From contig NZ_RPFZ01000001.1 of assembly GCF_003815535.1 (NCBI RefSeq), forward strand, positions 2,232,001-2,296,000: 64,000 nt of DNA. Direction: 5' to 3'. Numbering within the stretch: the stretch's first letter is position 1; the number at the start of each line of letters is the position of its first letter. Position numbers and translations under genes: made by a program. The stretch comes from Aurantiacibacter spongiae (lineage in GTDB: Bacteria; Pseudomonadota; Alphaproteobacteria; Sphingomonadales; Sphingomonadaceae). Shown piece by piece: positions 38,945-50,011 of the stretch. Below the pieces are notes generated by a model. The model saw nothing but the letters and a program-made list of their open reading frames with translations, had not been told where the DNA came from and did no database searches.

Positions 38945-40786
38945 TCAGGCGTCGGCCTTGCGCTTGGCGCGCTTGCGCTCGTGCGGATCGAGATGCAGCT
39001 TGCGCAGACGGATGTTCTGCGGCGTCACCTCCACGATCTCGTCGTCGCCGATATAGGCGATGGCCTGTTCCAGCGTCATCCGGCGCGGCGGGGTCAGGCG
39101 AATGCCCTCGTCCTTCCCGCTGGCGCGGAAATTGGTGAGCTGCTTGGACTTGAGGGGATTGACCTCCAGATCGTCGGGCTTCGCGTTCTCGCCGATGATC
39201 ATGCCCTCGTAGAGCTTCTCCCCCGGCTTCACGAACAGCTCGCCGCGATCTTCCAGCGCGTTGAGCGCGTAGGCCTGCGCCTCACCCATTTCCATGGAGA
39301 TCAGCACGCCGTTCTGCCGCCCCTCGATCTTGCCCTTGTAGGGGCCGTAGCTGTCGAACAGTCGGTTCATGATCCCCGTGCCGCGCGTGTCGGACAGGAA
39401 TTCGCCGTGATAGCCGATAAGGCCGCGGCTGGGCGCCAGGAAGGTCAGGCGCGTCTTGCCGCCGCCGCTCGGGCGCATGTCGGTCATCTCCGCCTTGCGC
39501 TGCGCCATCTTCTCGACGACCGTGCCGGAAAACTCCTCGTCCACGTCGACCACCACGGTTTCGTAGGGTTCCATGCGCTGCCCGTCTTCCTCGCGATAGA
39601 GAACGCGCGGACGGCTGATCGACAGTTCGAAGCCCTCGCGCCGCATCGTCTCGATCAGCACGCCGAGCTGCAATTCTCCGCGGCCGGCAACCTCGAAGGC
39701 GTCCTTGCCCGCGGCTTCGGTGATGCGGATGGCGACGTTGCCCTCGGCCTCGCGCTCCAGCCGCTCGCGGATGACACGGCTCTGCACCTTGTCGCCCTCG
39801 CGTCCGGCATAGGGGCTGTCGTTGACGGCAAAGGTCATGGACAGCGTGGGCGGGTCGATCGGCTGGGCATGGATCGGCGCGGTGACGTGCGGCGCGGCGA
39901 GCGTGTTGGACACGGTCGCGTCGGTCAGGCCGGCGATGGCGACGATATCGCCCGCCTTGGCATGCAGCACCGGCTCGCGCTCGAGCCCGTTATAGGCGAA
40001 GACCTTGGTGGCGCGGCCGGTTTCGACGACATTGCCGTTCACGTCGAGCGCGCGGATCGGCATGCCGGTTTCCAGCCTGCCGCTCTCTATCCGGCCGGTC
40101 AGGATACGGCCCAGGAAGGCGTCGCGGTCCAGCAGCGTCGCCAGCATGGCGAAATCGCCGTCGGGATCGAGATCGGGCGCGGGAACGTGGTTCACGATCA
40201 GCTCGAACAGGGCAGCAAGGTCGCCTTCGCGCGCTTCGGGATCCTCGCTGGCATAGCCGGAGCGGCCGCTGGCGTACAGGACCGGAAAGTCGAGCTGTTC
40301 GTCATTGGCATCGAGATTGACGAACAGGTCGAATACCTCGTCCAGCACCTCGCTCGCGCGCGCATCCGAGCGGTCGATCTTGTTGACGACGACGATGGGC
40401 CTGAGGCCGAGACCCAGCGCCTTGCCGGTCACGAACTTGGTCTGCGGCATCGGCCCTTCGGCGGCGTCGACGAGCAGGATGACGCCGTCGACCATGGACA
40501 GGATGCGTTCCACTTCCGCCCCGAAATCGGCGTGGCCCGGCGTATCGACGATGTTGATGCGATAGGATTGCTGGCCGCCCTCGGGCTTCCACTCGATACT
40601 GGTCGGCTTGGCGAGAATCGTGATCCCGCGTTCCTTTTCCAGCTCGTTGGAATCCATCGCGCGTTCTTCCACCCGCTCGTTCTCGCGGAACGTGCCGGAC
40701 TGACGGAAAAGCTGATCGACGAGCGTGGTCTTGCCGTGATCGACGTGGGCGATGATCGCCACGTTGCGTAGGGGCGCGGAGGACAT
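38945..40786 (-). CDS. typA: Translational GTPase TypA/BipA
   Basis: 613 aa ribosome-binding GTPase of the EF-G family, required for growth under stress or cold. Start ATG 40786 ([22 protein letters not shown]); the in-frame ATG at 40870 adds atypical sequence. G1 AHVDHGKT, G2 RGITI, G3 [10 protein letters not shown]4 NKIDRSDA. The TypA-specific C-terminal part has [22 protein letters not shown] and [26 protein letters not shown]. Full length, intact. Confidence 0.96.
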   Translation of the reverse strand: MSSAPLRNVAIIAHVDHGKTTLVDQLFRQSGTFRENERVEERAMDSNELEKERGITILAKPTSIEWKPEGGQQSYRINIVDTPGHADFGAEVERILSMVDGVILLVDAAEGPMPQTKFVTGKALGLGLRPIVVVNKIDRSDARASEVLDEVFDLFVNLDANDEQLDFPVLYASGRSGYASEDPEAREGDLAALFELIVNHVPAPDLDPDGDFAMLATLLDRDAFLGRILTGRIESGRLETGMPIRALDVNGNVVETGRATKVFAYNGLEREPVLHAKAGDIVAIAGLTDATVSNTLAAPHVTAPIHAQPIDPPTLSMTFAVNDSPYAGREGDKVQSRVIRERLEREAEGNVAIRITEAAGKDAFEVAGRGELQLGVLIETMRREGFELSISRPRVLYREEDGQRMEPYETVVVDVDEEFSGTVVEKMAQRKAEMTDMRPSGGGKTRLTFLAPSRGLIGYHGEFLSDTRGTGIMNRLFDSYGPYKGKIEGRQNGVLISMEMGEAQAYALNALEDRGELFVKPGEKLYEGMIIGENAKPDDLEVNPLKSKQLTNFRASGKDEGIRLTPPRRMTLEQAIAYIGDDEIVEVTPQNIRLRKLHLDPHERKRAKRKADA

Positions 40787-41132
40787 GCGGGTTTTCCTGG
40801 TTTCTCGGGTCGCTAGGCGATGCGGCGGGGGTGATGCTGCACCTGCGAATGCGCGCGCCCCTAGCTGCAATGCGCGCTAGGAGCAAGCTGCGTCATCGCA
40901 TGATCGGACGCCGGACCGCCGCATTCTGCCTGTGACGTATAGGTGAAGAGGCTGACTGTGGCGTGAATGTTACACCGGAAACCGCTTTCACGACGCGGGA
41001 ATCCGCGCCGATTGTGCCACGGCGGGCCGCGCCTTATCAGGTCGCGGACTTTTCGGGTCGCTCGGGCCCCTTGTGCATGGACCGGGAAAACGGCGGCGCG
41101 ATGATGTCCGAGGGAGAGAGATGGAGATTTCA
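40787..41132. promoter_or_regulatory. Divergent intergenic region, typA / TonB receptor
   Basis: 346 bases with no gene that I can support on either strand. It must hold the promoters for typA (leftward) and the TonB-dependent receptor (rightward). A GGAG at 41123-41126 serves as ribosome-binding site for the receptor start at 41133. I found no obvious Fur box (no 19-base AT-rich palindrome). Confidence 0.5.
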
Positions 41133-43853
41133 ATGACCAGCTTTGCTGCCGGCAGCGCCGGCTTTTCGCGCAAGTTCCTGTGCGGCGTCGCCGCGCTCGC
41201 CCTGATGACGCCCGCCGCCGCCTTCGCCCAGGACGAGGCGGAAACCGGTCAGGACATCTATCCGCCGGAAGAGGAAGAGGCGATCGGCAATGCCATCGTC
41301 GTGACCGCCACCAAGCGCGAGCAGACGCTTCAGGAAGTACCGGTTGCCGTCTCCGTGACCACGGCCGAGACGCTGGAACGCGACCAGATCCGTGATCTGA
41401 AGGACTTGCAGACCGTCGTGCCCTCGCTCTCGGTCGGTCAACGACAGTCGAGCGCGAATACCGGTTTCTTCATCCGGGGCTTCGGCAACGGTGCGAACAA
41501 TGCCGGGATCGAGCCTTCGGTCGGCGTCTTCGTCGATGGCGTCTATCGCAGCCGCACCGCCAGCCAGCTGTTCGATCTGCCCAACGTCCAGCGGATCGAG
41601 ATCCTGCGGGGACCGCAATCGACGCTGTTCGGCAAGAACGCGTCGGCGGGCGTGATCTCGGTCACCACGCAGGAGCCGCAATTCGATCTCGGCGGATCGG
41701 CCGAAGCGACCTACGGCAATCACGACCAGTTCGTGACCAAGGGCTACATCACCGGACCGCTCGGCGAGAACATGGCCGCGAGCCTGGCCGCCGGCTACAA
41801 CCGGCGCGACGGCTTCTTCGAGGATCTCGGAACCGGAGAAGACAGCAACAACCGCAACCGCTGGTTCGCGCGCGGGCAGTTCCTGCTCGACAATTTCGAC
41901 AACCTCTCGGTCCGTTTCATCGCCGACTACGATTCCATCGACGAGCGGTGCTGCGGTGTCGTGAACGTCCAGTCCGGCCCCTCGACCGCCGCCATCCTGG
42001 CGCTGGGCGGGCAGGTGACGGACCCGAACGATCCGTTCGCGGATGTCATCTACAACAACTTCCCCTCCACCAATGAGATCGACAACTGGGGCCTGTCGGC
42101 GCAGGCCGACTGGGATGTCGGCGCGTTCACGCTGACCTCGATCACCGCCTATCGCGATACCGAGGCGGTAACGGTGCAGGATTCCGACTTCTCCAGCGCG
42201 GATCTCATCTATCCCAATTCGCAGGATCTGGGCATCGGCACCTTCACGCAGGAATTCCGCGTGACCGGAGAGCTGTTTCCCGGCCTCGATGCGCTGCTGG
42301 GCGTGTTCTACATCAACGAGAACGTGGAGCAGGCGAACCAGCTTCTCTACGGTTCGGACTTCCGCAACTACGCCAACCTGCTGGTCACGCAGGCGTCGGG
42401 CGGGGCGTTCACCGTGCCCGCGCTGGAACAGGTGTTCAGCGCTGCCTACGGCCAGGACTTCACCAACCAGTTCTTCCAGGACGGGCAGGGCTTCACGGAA
42501 GCCTACACGCTCGATTCGGAAGCCTACTCGATCTTCGGCCAGGTCGATTTCGAGATCGTCCCCGGCCTCGTGCTGACGCTTGGCGGCAACTATACCGACG
42601 ACAGCAAGCAGTTCACCCAGAACGCCAATTCGACCGACGTGTTCTCCGCGATCGATTTCGACAGCGCGCAGCTCGCTCCGTTCCGGGGGCAGGTGCTCAC
42701 GCAGGGCGCTCTCGCGCAGACGGTGGGGGCGCAACTCGGGCTCGGCCGCCCGGCGACGGCGGCCGAGGTGCAGGCCTTCGCCACCGGGATGAGCCCGGCG
42801 GGCGCCGCGGGTGCCGCCGCGTTCCCGACGATCCTGGCAGGGGCGCAGCAATTCGCCGCGGCGAACGTCAACAATCCGCTGGCCAACCCGCTCAATCCGC
42901 TGCGCGCGCTGCAATTCCTGCCGCCCTTCCTCAATGTTCCGAACGCGGTGGAAGACGGCAAGATCAGCGACGACAATTTCAGCTACACGATCCGGCTCGC
43001 CTATGACGTGACGCCCGACGTGAACGTCTACGCAAGCTACGCCACCGGCTTCAAGGCGAGCAGCGTGAACCTGTCGCGCGATGCGCGCCCCTCACTGGCG
43101 GACCGGCAGGCGATCATCGCCGCCGGGCTGGCGCAGCCCAACCAGACCTACGGCTCGCGTTTCGCCGGGCCGGAGGATTCTGAGGTTCTCGAAGCGGGCG
43201 TGAAAGCCAATTTCGACTATGTCTCGGCGGCGCTGACCGTGTTCGACCAGACCATCGACGGGTTCCAGTCCAACATCTTCAACGGGTCGGGCTTCGTCCT
43301 CGCCAATGCCGGGCGCCAGAGCACGTTCGGTGTCGAGTTCGAAAGCACCGTCTTCCCGACTTCCGACCTGACTCTGAATGCCGCGGTCACCTATCTCGAT
43401 CCGCTCTACGACAGCTTCGTGCAGTCGGCGCAGGGTGATATTTCGGGCACGCGGCCCGCGGGCATTCCCGAGTGGACCGTGATCGTGGGCGGCCAGTACG
43501 AGTTCGATCTGGGCGGCGCCTTGCTGATCCCGCGGGTCAATTACCTGTGGTCATCGGACACCCAGCTGGTCGAGGGTCTGCCCGCCTTTGCCGTGCGCGG
43601 CCCTGACGGCTCCTTCGTCGACGCACAGCCTGCGCTCGACGCCGCCGCGCCGTTCAGCCGGGAGGTGAACGACCTGACGGCGTCCATCACCTACGAAAGC
43701 GATGCCGGCTACGCGATCTCGCTGTGGGGCCGCAACCTGCTCGACGATCGTTACCTCGGCACGGTGTTCGACACCCCCGCGCAACCGCGCAGCGTATCGG
43801 GCTACCCGAACGATCCGCGCACCTACGGCATCACGGCGCGTTACCGCTTCTGA
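41133..43853 (+). CDS. TonB-dependent outer membrane receptor
   Basis: 906 aa from ATG 41133 (GGAG 6 bases upstream); ATG 41121 is nearly as good. Signal peptide to about residue 32 (ALALMTPAAAFAQ). TonB-box-like IVVTATKREQTLQEVPVAV, plug domain with TGFFIRGFGNG, SVGVFVDGVYRSR and RIEILRGPQSTLFGKNASAGVI, then a 22-strand barrel ending in ITARYRF with the terminal Phe. This is the IroN/pesticin-type group abundant in sphingomonads, where ligands are often oligosaccharides, aromatics or siderophores. The substrate is not known, and no TonB/ExbBD or substrate-specific neighbours are present. Confidence 0.9.
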   Translation: MTSFAAGSAGFSRKFLCGVAALALMTPAAAFAQDEAETGQDIYPPEEEEAIGNAIVVTATKREQTLQEVPVAVSVTTAETLERDQIRDLKDLQTVVPSLSVGQRQSSANTGFFIRGFGNGANNAGIEPSVGVFVDGVYRSRTASQLFDLPNVQRIEILRGPQSTLFGKNASAGVISVTTQEPQFDLGGSAEATYGNHDQFVTKGYITGPLGENMAASLAAGYNRRDGFFEDLGTGEDSNNRNRWFARGQFLLDNFDNLSVRFIADYDSIDERCCGVVNVQSGPSTAAILALGGQVTDPNDPFADVIYNNFPSTNEIDNWGLSAQADWDVGAFTLTSITAYRDTEAVTVQDSDFSSADLIYPNSQDLGIGTFTQEFRVTGELFPGLDALLGVFYINENVEQANQLLYGSDFRNYANLLVTQASGGAFTVPALEQVFSAAYGQDFTNQFFQDGQGFTEAYTLDSEAYSIFGQVDFEIVPGLVLTLGGNYTDDSKQFTQNANSTDVFSAIDFDSAQLAPFRGQVLTQGALAQTVGAQLGLGRPATAAEVQAFATGMSPAGAAGAAAFPTILAGAQQFAAANVNNPLANPLNPLRALQFLPPFLNVPNAVEDGKISDDNFSYTIRLAYDVTPDVNVYASYATGFKASSVNLSRDARPSLADRQAIIAAGLAQPNQTYGSRFAGPEDSEVLEAGVKANFDYVSAALTVFDQTIDGFQSNIFNGSGFVLANAGRQSTFGVEFESTVFPTSDLTLNAAVTYLDPLYDSFVQSAQGDISGTRPAGIPEWTVIVGGQYEFDLGGALLIPRVNYLWSSDTQLVEGLPAFAVRGPDGSFVDAQPALDAAAPFSREVNDLTASITYESDAGYAISLWGRNLLDDRYLGTVFDTPAQPRSVSGYPNDPRTYGITARYRF

Positions 43854-43879
43854 TTGCGGCCGGGTCCGCCATGCTACGC

Positions 43880-43908
43880 AAAAGGGGGCTTCGCGGCCCC
43901 CTTTTTCG
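43880..43908 (+). terminator. Rho-independent terminator after the TonB receptor
   Basis: AAAAGGGGGC (43880-43889), loop TTCGCG, GCCCCCTTTT (43896-43905) then TTTCG. A perfect 10-bp stem with T run. Because the left arm begins with AAAA it would also work on the minus strand. Confidence 0.93.
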
Positions 43909-43971
43909 TTTGCGCCTTCCGTGCGATTGTGTTCACCCTTCGATCAGGGAGCGAAACAGGGGAGTTTCCAC

Positions 43972-44421
43972 ATGAACTGGATGATTCTGCCGCTCAAGCG
44001 GTATGCCGAATTCACCGGGCGCTCGCGGCGCAAGGAATACTGGATGTTCGTGCTGTTGAACGTCATCGTCGTCGTCGTCCTCAGCTTCATTGCCGGTATC
44101 GTGGGAACGGGCATAAACACCGTCGCGAACGGCGATCCGACTTCGGTGTTGGGGTTCTTCACCGGCGGTGTCGGCCTGCTGCTGGGCCTGTATTTCCTCG
44201 CCATACTCATTCCCAGCATAGCTGTCTCGGTTCGCCGTCTGCACGACCGGAACATGTCGGGCTGGTGGTATCTCGGCTTCGTGGTTCTCAGTCTCGTGCC
44301 GTTCGTCGGTTTCATCGCCAGTATCGCGATGCTGGTGATCTTCGCCCTGCCGGGAACCGACGGACCGAACAGGTACGGCCCCGATCCGAAGGATCCCTCG
44401 CAGGTCGAGGCGTTTACCTGA
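43972..44421 (+). CDS. DUF805 inner-membrane protein (first of a tandem pair)
   Basis: 149 aa from ATG 43972. DUF805 layout: short cytoplasmic N-terminus with FTGRSRRKEYWMF, four hydrophobic segments, the signature SVRRLHDRNMSGWW and the C-terminal tail ALPGTDGPNRYGPDPKDP. Function of the family is unknown. Paralogue of the next gene (13 bases apart); both signatures and the GPNRxGPDPKDP tail are shared. Confidence 0.92.
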   Translation: MNWMILPLKRYAEFTGRSRRKEYWMFVLLNVIVVVVLSFIAGIVGTGINTVANGDPTSVLGFFTGGVGLLLGLYFLAILIPSIAVSVRRLHDRNMSGWWYLGFVVLSLVPFVGFIASIAMLVIFALPGTDGPNRYGPDPKDPSQVEAFT

Positions 44422-44434
44422 AAGCGTCGATCCG

Positions 44435-44926
44435 ATGTCCCCCTTCGACTGGATGCTCCAGCCCCTGAAGCGCTACGGCCAGTTTCGCGGCCGGGCGCAA
44501 CGAGCCGAATTCTGGTGGTTCATGCTGTTCTATTACGGCGTGAGCGCGGTGCTCTTCGCGATCATCTTCGCCGGTTTTCCCTGGGTTGAAATGCTTGGCG
44601 CCAGCCGCGATCCCCAATCGCTCGCCCCGATGGGGCTGGACATGAATTTCTGGCTGATGGGAACCGGCGGCGTGCTCTACGCCCTGTTCTACATCGCCAT
44701 GTTCGTGCCCTACCTGGCGGTGACGGTGCGCCGGCTGCACGACCGCGAGATGTCGGGATGGTGGTATGGCGGCCTGCTGATCGCCAGCTTCGTTCCGTTC
44801 GTGAACATGGTCGCCTGGCTCGGCTTCCTCGCCCTGATCGTGGTATGTGCCCTGCCGGGAACGGCCGGTCCGAACCGCCATGGCCCGGATCCGAAGGATC
44901 CGCACCAGGTCGAGGTCTTCGCCTAG
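44435..44926 (+). CDS. DUF805 inner-membrane protein (second of a tandem pair)
   Basis: 163 aa. Same architecture as its upstream neighbour: [13 protein letters not shown], four hydrophobic segments, [17 protein letters not shown], and tail [25 protein letters not shown]. The loop between helices 1 and 2 is longer ([15 protein letters not shown]). The two products are diverged enough that this is an old duplication, and co-transcription suggests they may act together. Its stop codon overlaps the convergent permease gene. Confidence 0.92.
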   Translation: MSPFDWMLQPLKRYGQFRGRAQRAEFWWFMLFYYGVSAVLFAIIFAGFPWVEMLGASRDPQSLAPMGLDMNFWLMGTGGVLYALFYIAMFVPYLAVTVRRLHDREMSGWWYGGLLIASFVPFVNMVAWLGFLALIVVCALPGTAGPNRHGPDPKDPHQVEVFA

Positions 44927-47433
44927 AGCGAACGGAGTGTGCGCGCCGGGCGTGCCCGCAGCAGCGGCAGCGAGGCGGCGAGCGCGAAGCCCAGCACCAT
45001 CGCCAGCCCCGCCGCCAGCACGGCAAGGATGCGTGGCCAGTCGGGCAGCCAGTCGAATTCGAACATCTGCGTGACGATCAGCCAGGCGAGGCCCGTTCCC
45101 AGCATGAGAGCCACCCCGGCCAGCACCGCGGCCAGCAGGCCGAACTCGGCAAATTGCAGCGCCAGCAACTGCCGCCGGCTCGCGCCCAGCACCCGCAGGA
45201 TCACGGTGTCGTAGATCCGCGCCGCCCGCGCCGTGGCAATGGCGCCAAGCAGGACCGCGATGCCCGCCAGCACCGCGACCGACGCGGCGGCGAGAATGGC
45301 TACGGACACCTGATCGAGAATGGCGCGCGCCTCGGTCAGCAACGGGCCGACCTCGATCACGCTGGCGGAGGGGAAGGCCTGCACCAGCTGCCGCAGCAGT
45401 CCGCCGGTGTCGGTGCCGGGCGGCAGGCTGATCGTCGCCGCGAGATTGTGCGGCGCGTCGCGAAGGGCGTTGGGCGAAAAGACGAGGACGTTGTTGAAGC
45501 CAAGGCTGTCCCAGTCGATCCGTCGCAGCGACGCGACCCGTGCCGTGCGCTGCACGCCCAGCAGTTCGACCGTCAGGTAGTCGCCGACGGCGATGTTCGC
45601 AGCTTGTGCCAGATCCTCGTCCACCGAGACGAGCGGTTCGCCATCATACCTCGCCGGCCACCATTGGCCCTGCGTCAGGACGTTGCCCTCCGGCACCGTA
45701 TCGGCATAGGTCAGTCCGCGTTCGCCGCGCAGCGCCCACGCGCCTTCGGGAAGTTCGTCCAGATCGGCCACCACCGTCTGATCGTTCCGGGGACCGTAGG
45801 AGATGACCGCACCGCGCAATGTCGGCACCGTCTCGATCTGCGCTTGCGGGCTGATGCCCCGCGCGATGGAGCGGAAACGGGCCACGCCGTCCTGCGGCAG
45901 GTCCAGCACGAAATAGTCGGGCGCGCGTTCGGGAACGGATCGCCGGATGTTGCCGTCCAGGCTCGTCTGCACCGCCGCCAGAAGGACGAAGGCGGACAGC
46001 CCGAAGCCGAGCGCCGTCACCAGCGATCCGGTCGCGGCGCCGGGCCGGTTCAGGTTCGCCAGCGCGGCACGCGTGATCGGATTGGCGGGGCGCGGCAGGC
46101 GAGCGGAACCGGTGCGGATTGCCCGGCCGATCAGCGCCAGCAGGCCCAGGATCGCCGCCGCTCCCGCCAGGAACATCGCCGACAGGCCCGGATGGGGCGA
46201 CCCGGCGATCGCAAGAGCGGCGATGCCCAGCAGGCCAAGCGCCACGGGCCGGACGGCGCCGCGCCAGCCCCGCGCCAGCGGCGAAACCCGCGCCCGCATC
46301 AGCGCCATCGCCGGAAAGTCGCGCGCGCGGGCAAGCGGCGGCGCGGCGAATACCAGCGCGACCAGCAGCCCGAAGGCCAGCGCCCGGAACAGCGCCAGCG
46401 GATCGAACACCAGGCCCGTCTCGACCGGCAGGAGCGAGCCAAGGGCGTTCGCCAGCAGGGGCGTCACAAGAAAGCCCGCCAGCAGCCCGGCGAGCGATCC
46501 GGCAAGCGCCGCCGCGCCGATCTCCAGCGCGTAGATGCGGGCGATGTCCCGCGACGTCGCCCCGAGGATCTTCAGCGTGGCGATGGCGTTGCGCCGCGTC
46601 TCCAGATAGGAGTTGACCCCGCCGCCGATACCGATCCCGGCGATCACCAGCGTGGCCAGGCCCACCAGCGTCAGGAACTCGCCCATCCGGCTGACGAAGC
46701 GATCCGCGCCGGGGGAGGCGCGCTCGCGGGTGCGGATGTCGAAGCCGGCGCCGGGGAAGGCGTCCTCGATCGCCTCCGCCACCTTTCCCGCATCGCGCGG
46801 ACCGGCAAAGGCGAGGCGCGTCTTGCTCTGGAACATGGACCCCGGCGCCATGAGCCCGGCGCTTTCTGGAAAGTCGAGCGGCACGATGACGGTCTGGCCG
46901 AGCGCGAAGCCTTCGGACAGGCGATCGGGTTCGTCCGCGATGATCCCGCCCACGCGCAGACTGGCGGTGCCCACGGTGAAGCTGTCACCGACCTCGACGC
47001 CCAGCCGCTCCGCCGCGCCGGGGGCGAGATAGGCGGTATGTCCCGCAGGCGCGCGCGCCACCCGGCCGCCCTCCAGCCTCAACGTGCCGTAGAGCGGGTA
47101 GTTGTCATCGACCGCCTTCAGTTCGACTGGCACGGCGACCTCGCCGTCGCTCGCCATCGCCTGCAAACGGAAGCCGCGCGACAGGGTGCCGTATCGCGAG
47201 AGAAATGCCTGTTCCTTCGTGTCCAGCGGGCGCTGCCACACCTCGACCTCGACATCCCCGCCCAGCAGCACCCGGCCCTGCGTATCGAGTTCGCCCCGGA
47301 TAGCCGAGGTCAGGCTTCCGATCGCAGCCAGCGCGCCGACACCCAGGAACAGGCAGACCAGCAGGAGACGCAGGCCGCGAAACCCGCTGGCCAGATCGCG
47401 CCTGGCGATGATCCATGCCGTGCGCAGGCTCAC
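44923..47433 (-). CDS. ybbP: FtsX-like ABC transporter permease (YbbP type)
   Basis: 836 aa from GTG 47433, which overlaps the ATPase stop (GTGA). Ten or so hydrophobic segments in two FtsX-like halves separated by large periplasmic domains; the first helix is near residue 18-40 and the second FtsX block around 245-400 ([41 protein letters not shown]). The C-terminal FtsX block has [29 protein letters not shown]. This is the YbbP/LolCE-like class moving lipids or lipophilic compounds out of the membrane. The divergent tesA matches the ybbAP-tesA arrangement of enterobacteria. Confidence 0.9.
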   Translation of the reverse strand: MSLRTAWIIARRDLASGFRGLRLLLVCLFLGVGALAAIGSLTSAIRGELDTQGRVLLGGDVEVEVWQRPLDTKEQAFLSRYGTLSRGFRLQAMASDGEVAVPVELKAVDDNYPLYGTLRLEGGRVARAPAGHTAYLAPGAAERLGVEVGDSFTVGTASLRVGGIIADEPDRLSEGFALGQTVIVPLDFPESAGLMAPGSMFQSKTRLAFAGPRDAGKVAEAIEDAFPGAGFDIRTRERASPGADRFVSRMGEFLTLVGLATLVIAGIGIGGGVNSYLETRRNAIATLKILGATSRDIARIYALEIGAAALAGSLAGLLAGFLVTPLLANALGSLLPVETGLVFDPLALFRALAFGLLVALVFAAPPLARARDFPAMALMRARVSPLARGWRGAVRPVALGLLGIAALAIAGSPHPGLSAMFLAGAAAILGLLALIGRAIRTGSARLPRPANPITRAALANLNRPGAATGSLVTALGFGLSAFVLLAAVQTSLDGNIRRSVPERAPDYFVLDLPQDGVARFRSIARGISPQAQIETVPTLRGAVISYGPRNDQTVVADLDELPEGAWALRGERGLTYADTVPEGNVLTQGQWWPARYDGEPLVSVDEDLAQAANIAVGDYLTVELLGVQRTARVASLRRIDWDSLGFNNVLVFSPNALRDAPHNLAATISLPPGTDTGGLLRQLVQAFPSASVIEVGPLLTEARAILDQVSVAILAAASVAVLAGIAVLLGAIATARAARIYDTVILRVLGASRRQLLALQFAEFGLLAAVLAGVALMLGTGLAWLIVTQMFEFDWLPDWPRILAVLAAGLAMVLGFALAASLPLLRARPARTLRSL

Positions 47434-48122
47434 CGGTCCTCGGCCACCCGTCCGTCGGCCAGCGTCACCACCCGGTCGCAACGCCGCGCGAGCGCTGCGT
47501 CATGCGTGATGATGACGAGCGTTGCGCCCATCTCCTCGCGTCTGCGGAACAGCACGTCGATGACGCTTTCCCCGGTGGCTGCATCGAGGTTGCCCGTCGG
47601 TTCGTCGGCGAAGATCAGCGGCGGGGCGGGCGCGATGGCGCGGGCGATGGCGACGCGCTGCTGTTCCCCGCCCGAAAGCTGCGCCGGGTAGTGCGCCAGC
47701 CGGTGGCCGAGGCCCACCGCCTCCAGTTCCGCCGCCGCGCGATCCCAGGCATCCGCCGCGCCCGCCAGTTCGAGCGGGGTGGCGACGTTTTCCTGCGCCG
47801 TCATGGTGGGCAGCAGATGAAATGCCTGCAACACGATGCCGATGCGGCCCCGGCGCGCAAGGGCCAGCGCGTCCTCCCCCAGGGCGGCGAAGTCCTTGCC
47901 CGCGACACTCAGCGATCCCGACGTTGCACGTTCCAGTCCCGCGAGCACCGCCATCAGCGAGCTCTTGCCGCTTCCCGACGGGCCGAGCAGCGCCAGCGTC
48001 TCGCCGCCCGTCACGGTCAGGTCGATGCCCTTCAGGATTTCGACCGCAGCGGCGCCGTCGCCCAGCGTCAGGCGAAGGTCGCGGGCGGCGATGACGGGTT
48101 CTGCGATGTGGGGACTTGTCAC
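47430..48122 (-). CDS. ybbA: ABC transporter ATP-binding protein (YbbA type)
   Basis: 230 aa, GTG start at 48122. Walker [15 protein letters not shown] loop [20 protein letters not shown] signature [15 protein letters not shown], Walker [13 protein letters not shown] and H loop VIITHD. MacB/LolD-group ATPase that works with the following permease. Divergent from tesA, with 27 bases between the start codons, so the two promoters overlap. Confidence 0.93.
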   Translation of the reverse strand: MTSPHIAEPVIAARDLRLTLGDGAAAVEILKGIDLTVTGGETLALLGPSGSGKSSLMAVLAGLERATSGSLSVAGKDFAALGEDALALARRGRIGIVLQAFHLLPTMTAQENVATPLELAGAADAWDRAAAELEAVGLGHRLAHYPAQLSGGEQQRVAIARAIAPAPPLIFADEPTGNLDAATGESVIDVLFRRREEMGATLVIITHDAALARRCDRVVTLADGRVAEDR

Positions 48123-48149
48123 GCCCGTGCGATGGCATAGCTATACCGC

Positions 48150-48866
48150 ATGAGCAAGGTTGCGAAACTCGCCGTGGCGCTGCTGCCTGTCGCCATTCTG
48201 ACCGGTTGCGACGGCGATGCCCCGGCGGCTACGCAAGCCGCCGGAACCGCTGCGCCGACCGCGCCGGCGGAGCCGATGCCGGTCATGGGCGACCCTGTCA
48301 CCATTCTCGCCTTCGGCGACAGCCTTTTCGCCGGCTACAATCTCGGCGAGGAGGAAGGCTATCCCGAGGTGCTGGAGCGAACCCTTCGGGCGCGCGGCAT
48401 CAATGCAAGGGTGATCGATGCGGGCGTGTCGGGAGACACCACCGCGGCCGGACGCCAGCGCATCGGCTTCGTGCTCGACAACGCACCTGCGCGCCCCGAC
48501 CTCGCGCTCGTCGAACTGGGCGGCAACGACCTGCTGCGCGGCATCGACCCGGCCCGGACGCGGGCCAATCTCGAGGGCATCCTCCAGCAATTGCAGCAAC
48601 GCGAGATTCCCGTGGTCCTCATGGGCATGCGCGCGCCGCCGAACCTCGGCGCACAGTATCAGCAGGACTTCGATGGCCTCTACACCGAACTCGCGCGCCA
48701 GTACGATACCGGGCTTGTGCCGTTCTTCATGGAACCGATGGCGAACGACGCCCGGCTGATCCAGCAGGACCGCGTTCATCCCACTGCCGAAGGGGTGGAG
48801 GAACTGGTACGGAACTCGCTCGGCGAGGTGGTGGACGCGCTGCCGGATGGCGAACCCGCTTCCTGA
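48150..48866 (+). CDS. tesA: GDSL arylesterase/thioesterase TesA-like lipoprotein
   Basis: 238 aa. The signal peptide ends in lipobox LTGC (Cys near residue 19), so it is probably a lipoprotein, followed by a 25-residue Ala/Pro spacer. SGNH-hydrolase blocks: I FGDSLFAGY (Ser nucleophile), II AGVSGDTTAAG, III LGGNDLLRG, V DRVHPTAEG (Asp and His). Cleaves acyl esters or thioesters in the periplasm. Divergent from ybbAP, as in E. coli. Confidence 0.92.
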   Translation: MSKVAKLAVALLPVAILTGCDGDAPAATQAAGTAAPTAPAEPMPVMGDPVTILAFGDSLFAGYNLGEEEGYPEVLERTLRARGINARVIDAGVSGDTTAAGRQRIGFVLDNAPARPDLALVELGGNDLLRGIDPARTRANLEGILQQLQQREIPVVLMGMRAPPNLGAQYQQDFDGLYTELARQYDTGLVPFFMEPMANDARLIQQDRVHPTAEGVEELVRNSLGEVVDALPDGEPAS

Positions 48867-48870
48867 CCGC

Positions 48871-49956
48871 CTAGTCGCGCCTCACGGCGCCGCCAGCCAC
48901 CTGCCAGACCGCGGCCTCCGCCATGATCCCCGCGAAGGGCGCGCGTTCCGTCCCGGTCAGCCAGACCTGCGTTCCGCTGCCACGCAGGCGGTCGAACAGC
49001 GCCTCGCGCCGCACGGGATCGAGATGCGCGGCGACTTCGTCGAGCAGCAACAGGCCGGGCCGCCCGCGCGCGGCGAGCGCCGCATGGGCGAGGGTGATGG
49101 CAATCAGCATCGCCTTCTGCTCGCCGGTGGAACAGTCCGCCGCCGGCATGTCCTTTCCCGCCATCCGGACGCCCAGTTCGTCGCGATGCGGACCGACGAG
49201 GGTCCGCCCGGCGGCCCGTTCGCGGGGGCGCGATTGCCTGAACGAGGCCGCCAGCGCGTCCTCCGTCAGGTCGCCGCCCGGCTGGTAGGACAGGGCGGGG
49301 CGGGCGAAGGGCTCGTCCGGCACCGCTTCCAGCTCTGCCGCCAGCGCGCCAACCAGCCGCGCGCGGCCCTGCGCCAGCCCCGCGCCCACCGCCGCCATCT
49401 GCGCCTCTATCGACTCGAGCCAGGCGGGATCGGGTGCCGTATCGTCGGACAGCAACCTGTTGCGCTCGCGCAGGGCTGCCTCGTAGCGCGAGGCGTAGCG
49501 CGCGTGGAGCGGATCGAGCGCGACGGCGAGCCGGTCGACATAGCGCCGCCGCGCCCCGGCGCTGTCGGCGAACAGGCGGTCCATCGCCGGGGTCAGCCAG
49601 TTGACCGAAAGCCATTCGCCAAGGCCGATCGCGGTCGCTTCCGCGCCGTTCACCTGCACGATGCGCCGCCCGGGTCGCACCGCCTGCACCCCGGTGCCTA
49701 GTCGTACCGGCTCTCCCGCGTCGCGCGTCAGCAGGCTTGCGCTGACCGCGAAGCCGCCATCGCCCGACTGCGATCCCATGTCGGCGAGCGCCGCGCGCCT
49801 GAGGCCGCGCCCCGGTGCGAACAGCGACAGCGCCTCGAGCACGTTGGTCTTGCCGGCGCCGTTCTCGCCTACCAGCAGATTGAGCGCGCGGGTGTCGTCC
49901 AGCCGCGTGCCGGCATGGTTGCGAAAGGTCGAGAGGGTGATGCGATCGAGCGCCAT
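48871..49956 (-). CDS. recF: DNA replication and repair protein RecF
   Basis: 361 aa SMC-like ATPase that loads RecA at gaps with RecOR. ATG 49956 gives MALDRITLSTFRNH, the usual opening; the in-frame ATG at 49983 is further from the conserved start. Walker A LLVGENGAGKTNVLEALS, signature and Walker B region CSTGEQKAMLIAITLAHA, GLLLLDEVAAHLD. dnaA, dnaN and gyrB are not adjacent. Its promoter region is shared with the divergent small-peptide operon at 50.2 kb. Confidence 0.94.
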   Translation of the reverse strand: MALDRITLSTFRNHAGTRLDDTRALNLLVGENGAGKTNVLEALSLFAPGRGLRRAALADMGSQSGDGGFAVSASLLTRDAGEPVRLGTGVQAVRPGRRIVQVNGAEATAIGLGEWLSVNWLTPAMDRLFADSAGARRRYVDRLAVALDPLHARYASRYEAALRERNRLLSDDTAPDPAWLESIEAQMAAVGAGLAQGRARLVGALAAELEAVPDEPFARPALSYQPGGDLTEDALAASFRQSRPRERAAGRTLVGPHRDELGVRMAGKDMPAADCSTGEQKAMLIAITLAHAALAARGRPGLLLLDEVAAHLDPVRREALFDRLRGSGTQVWLTGTERAPFAGIMAEAAVWQVAGGAVRRD

Positions 49957-50011
49957 GCGAGTGGCAACCGGCCTATGCGACACACGCTTTGCGCGCTAGC
50001 CGAAACGGCGC

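Noticed and set aside
41130-42914. 594-codon minus-strand frame inside the TonB receptor
   Set aside because: A shadow of the receptor gene with antisense composition; the receptor itself shows plug and barrel motifs throughout.
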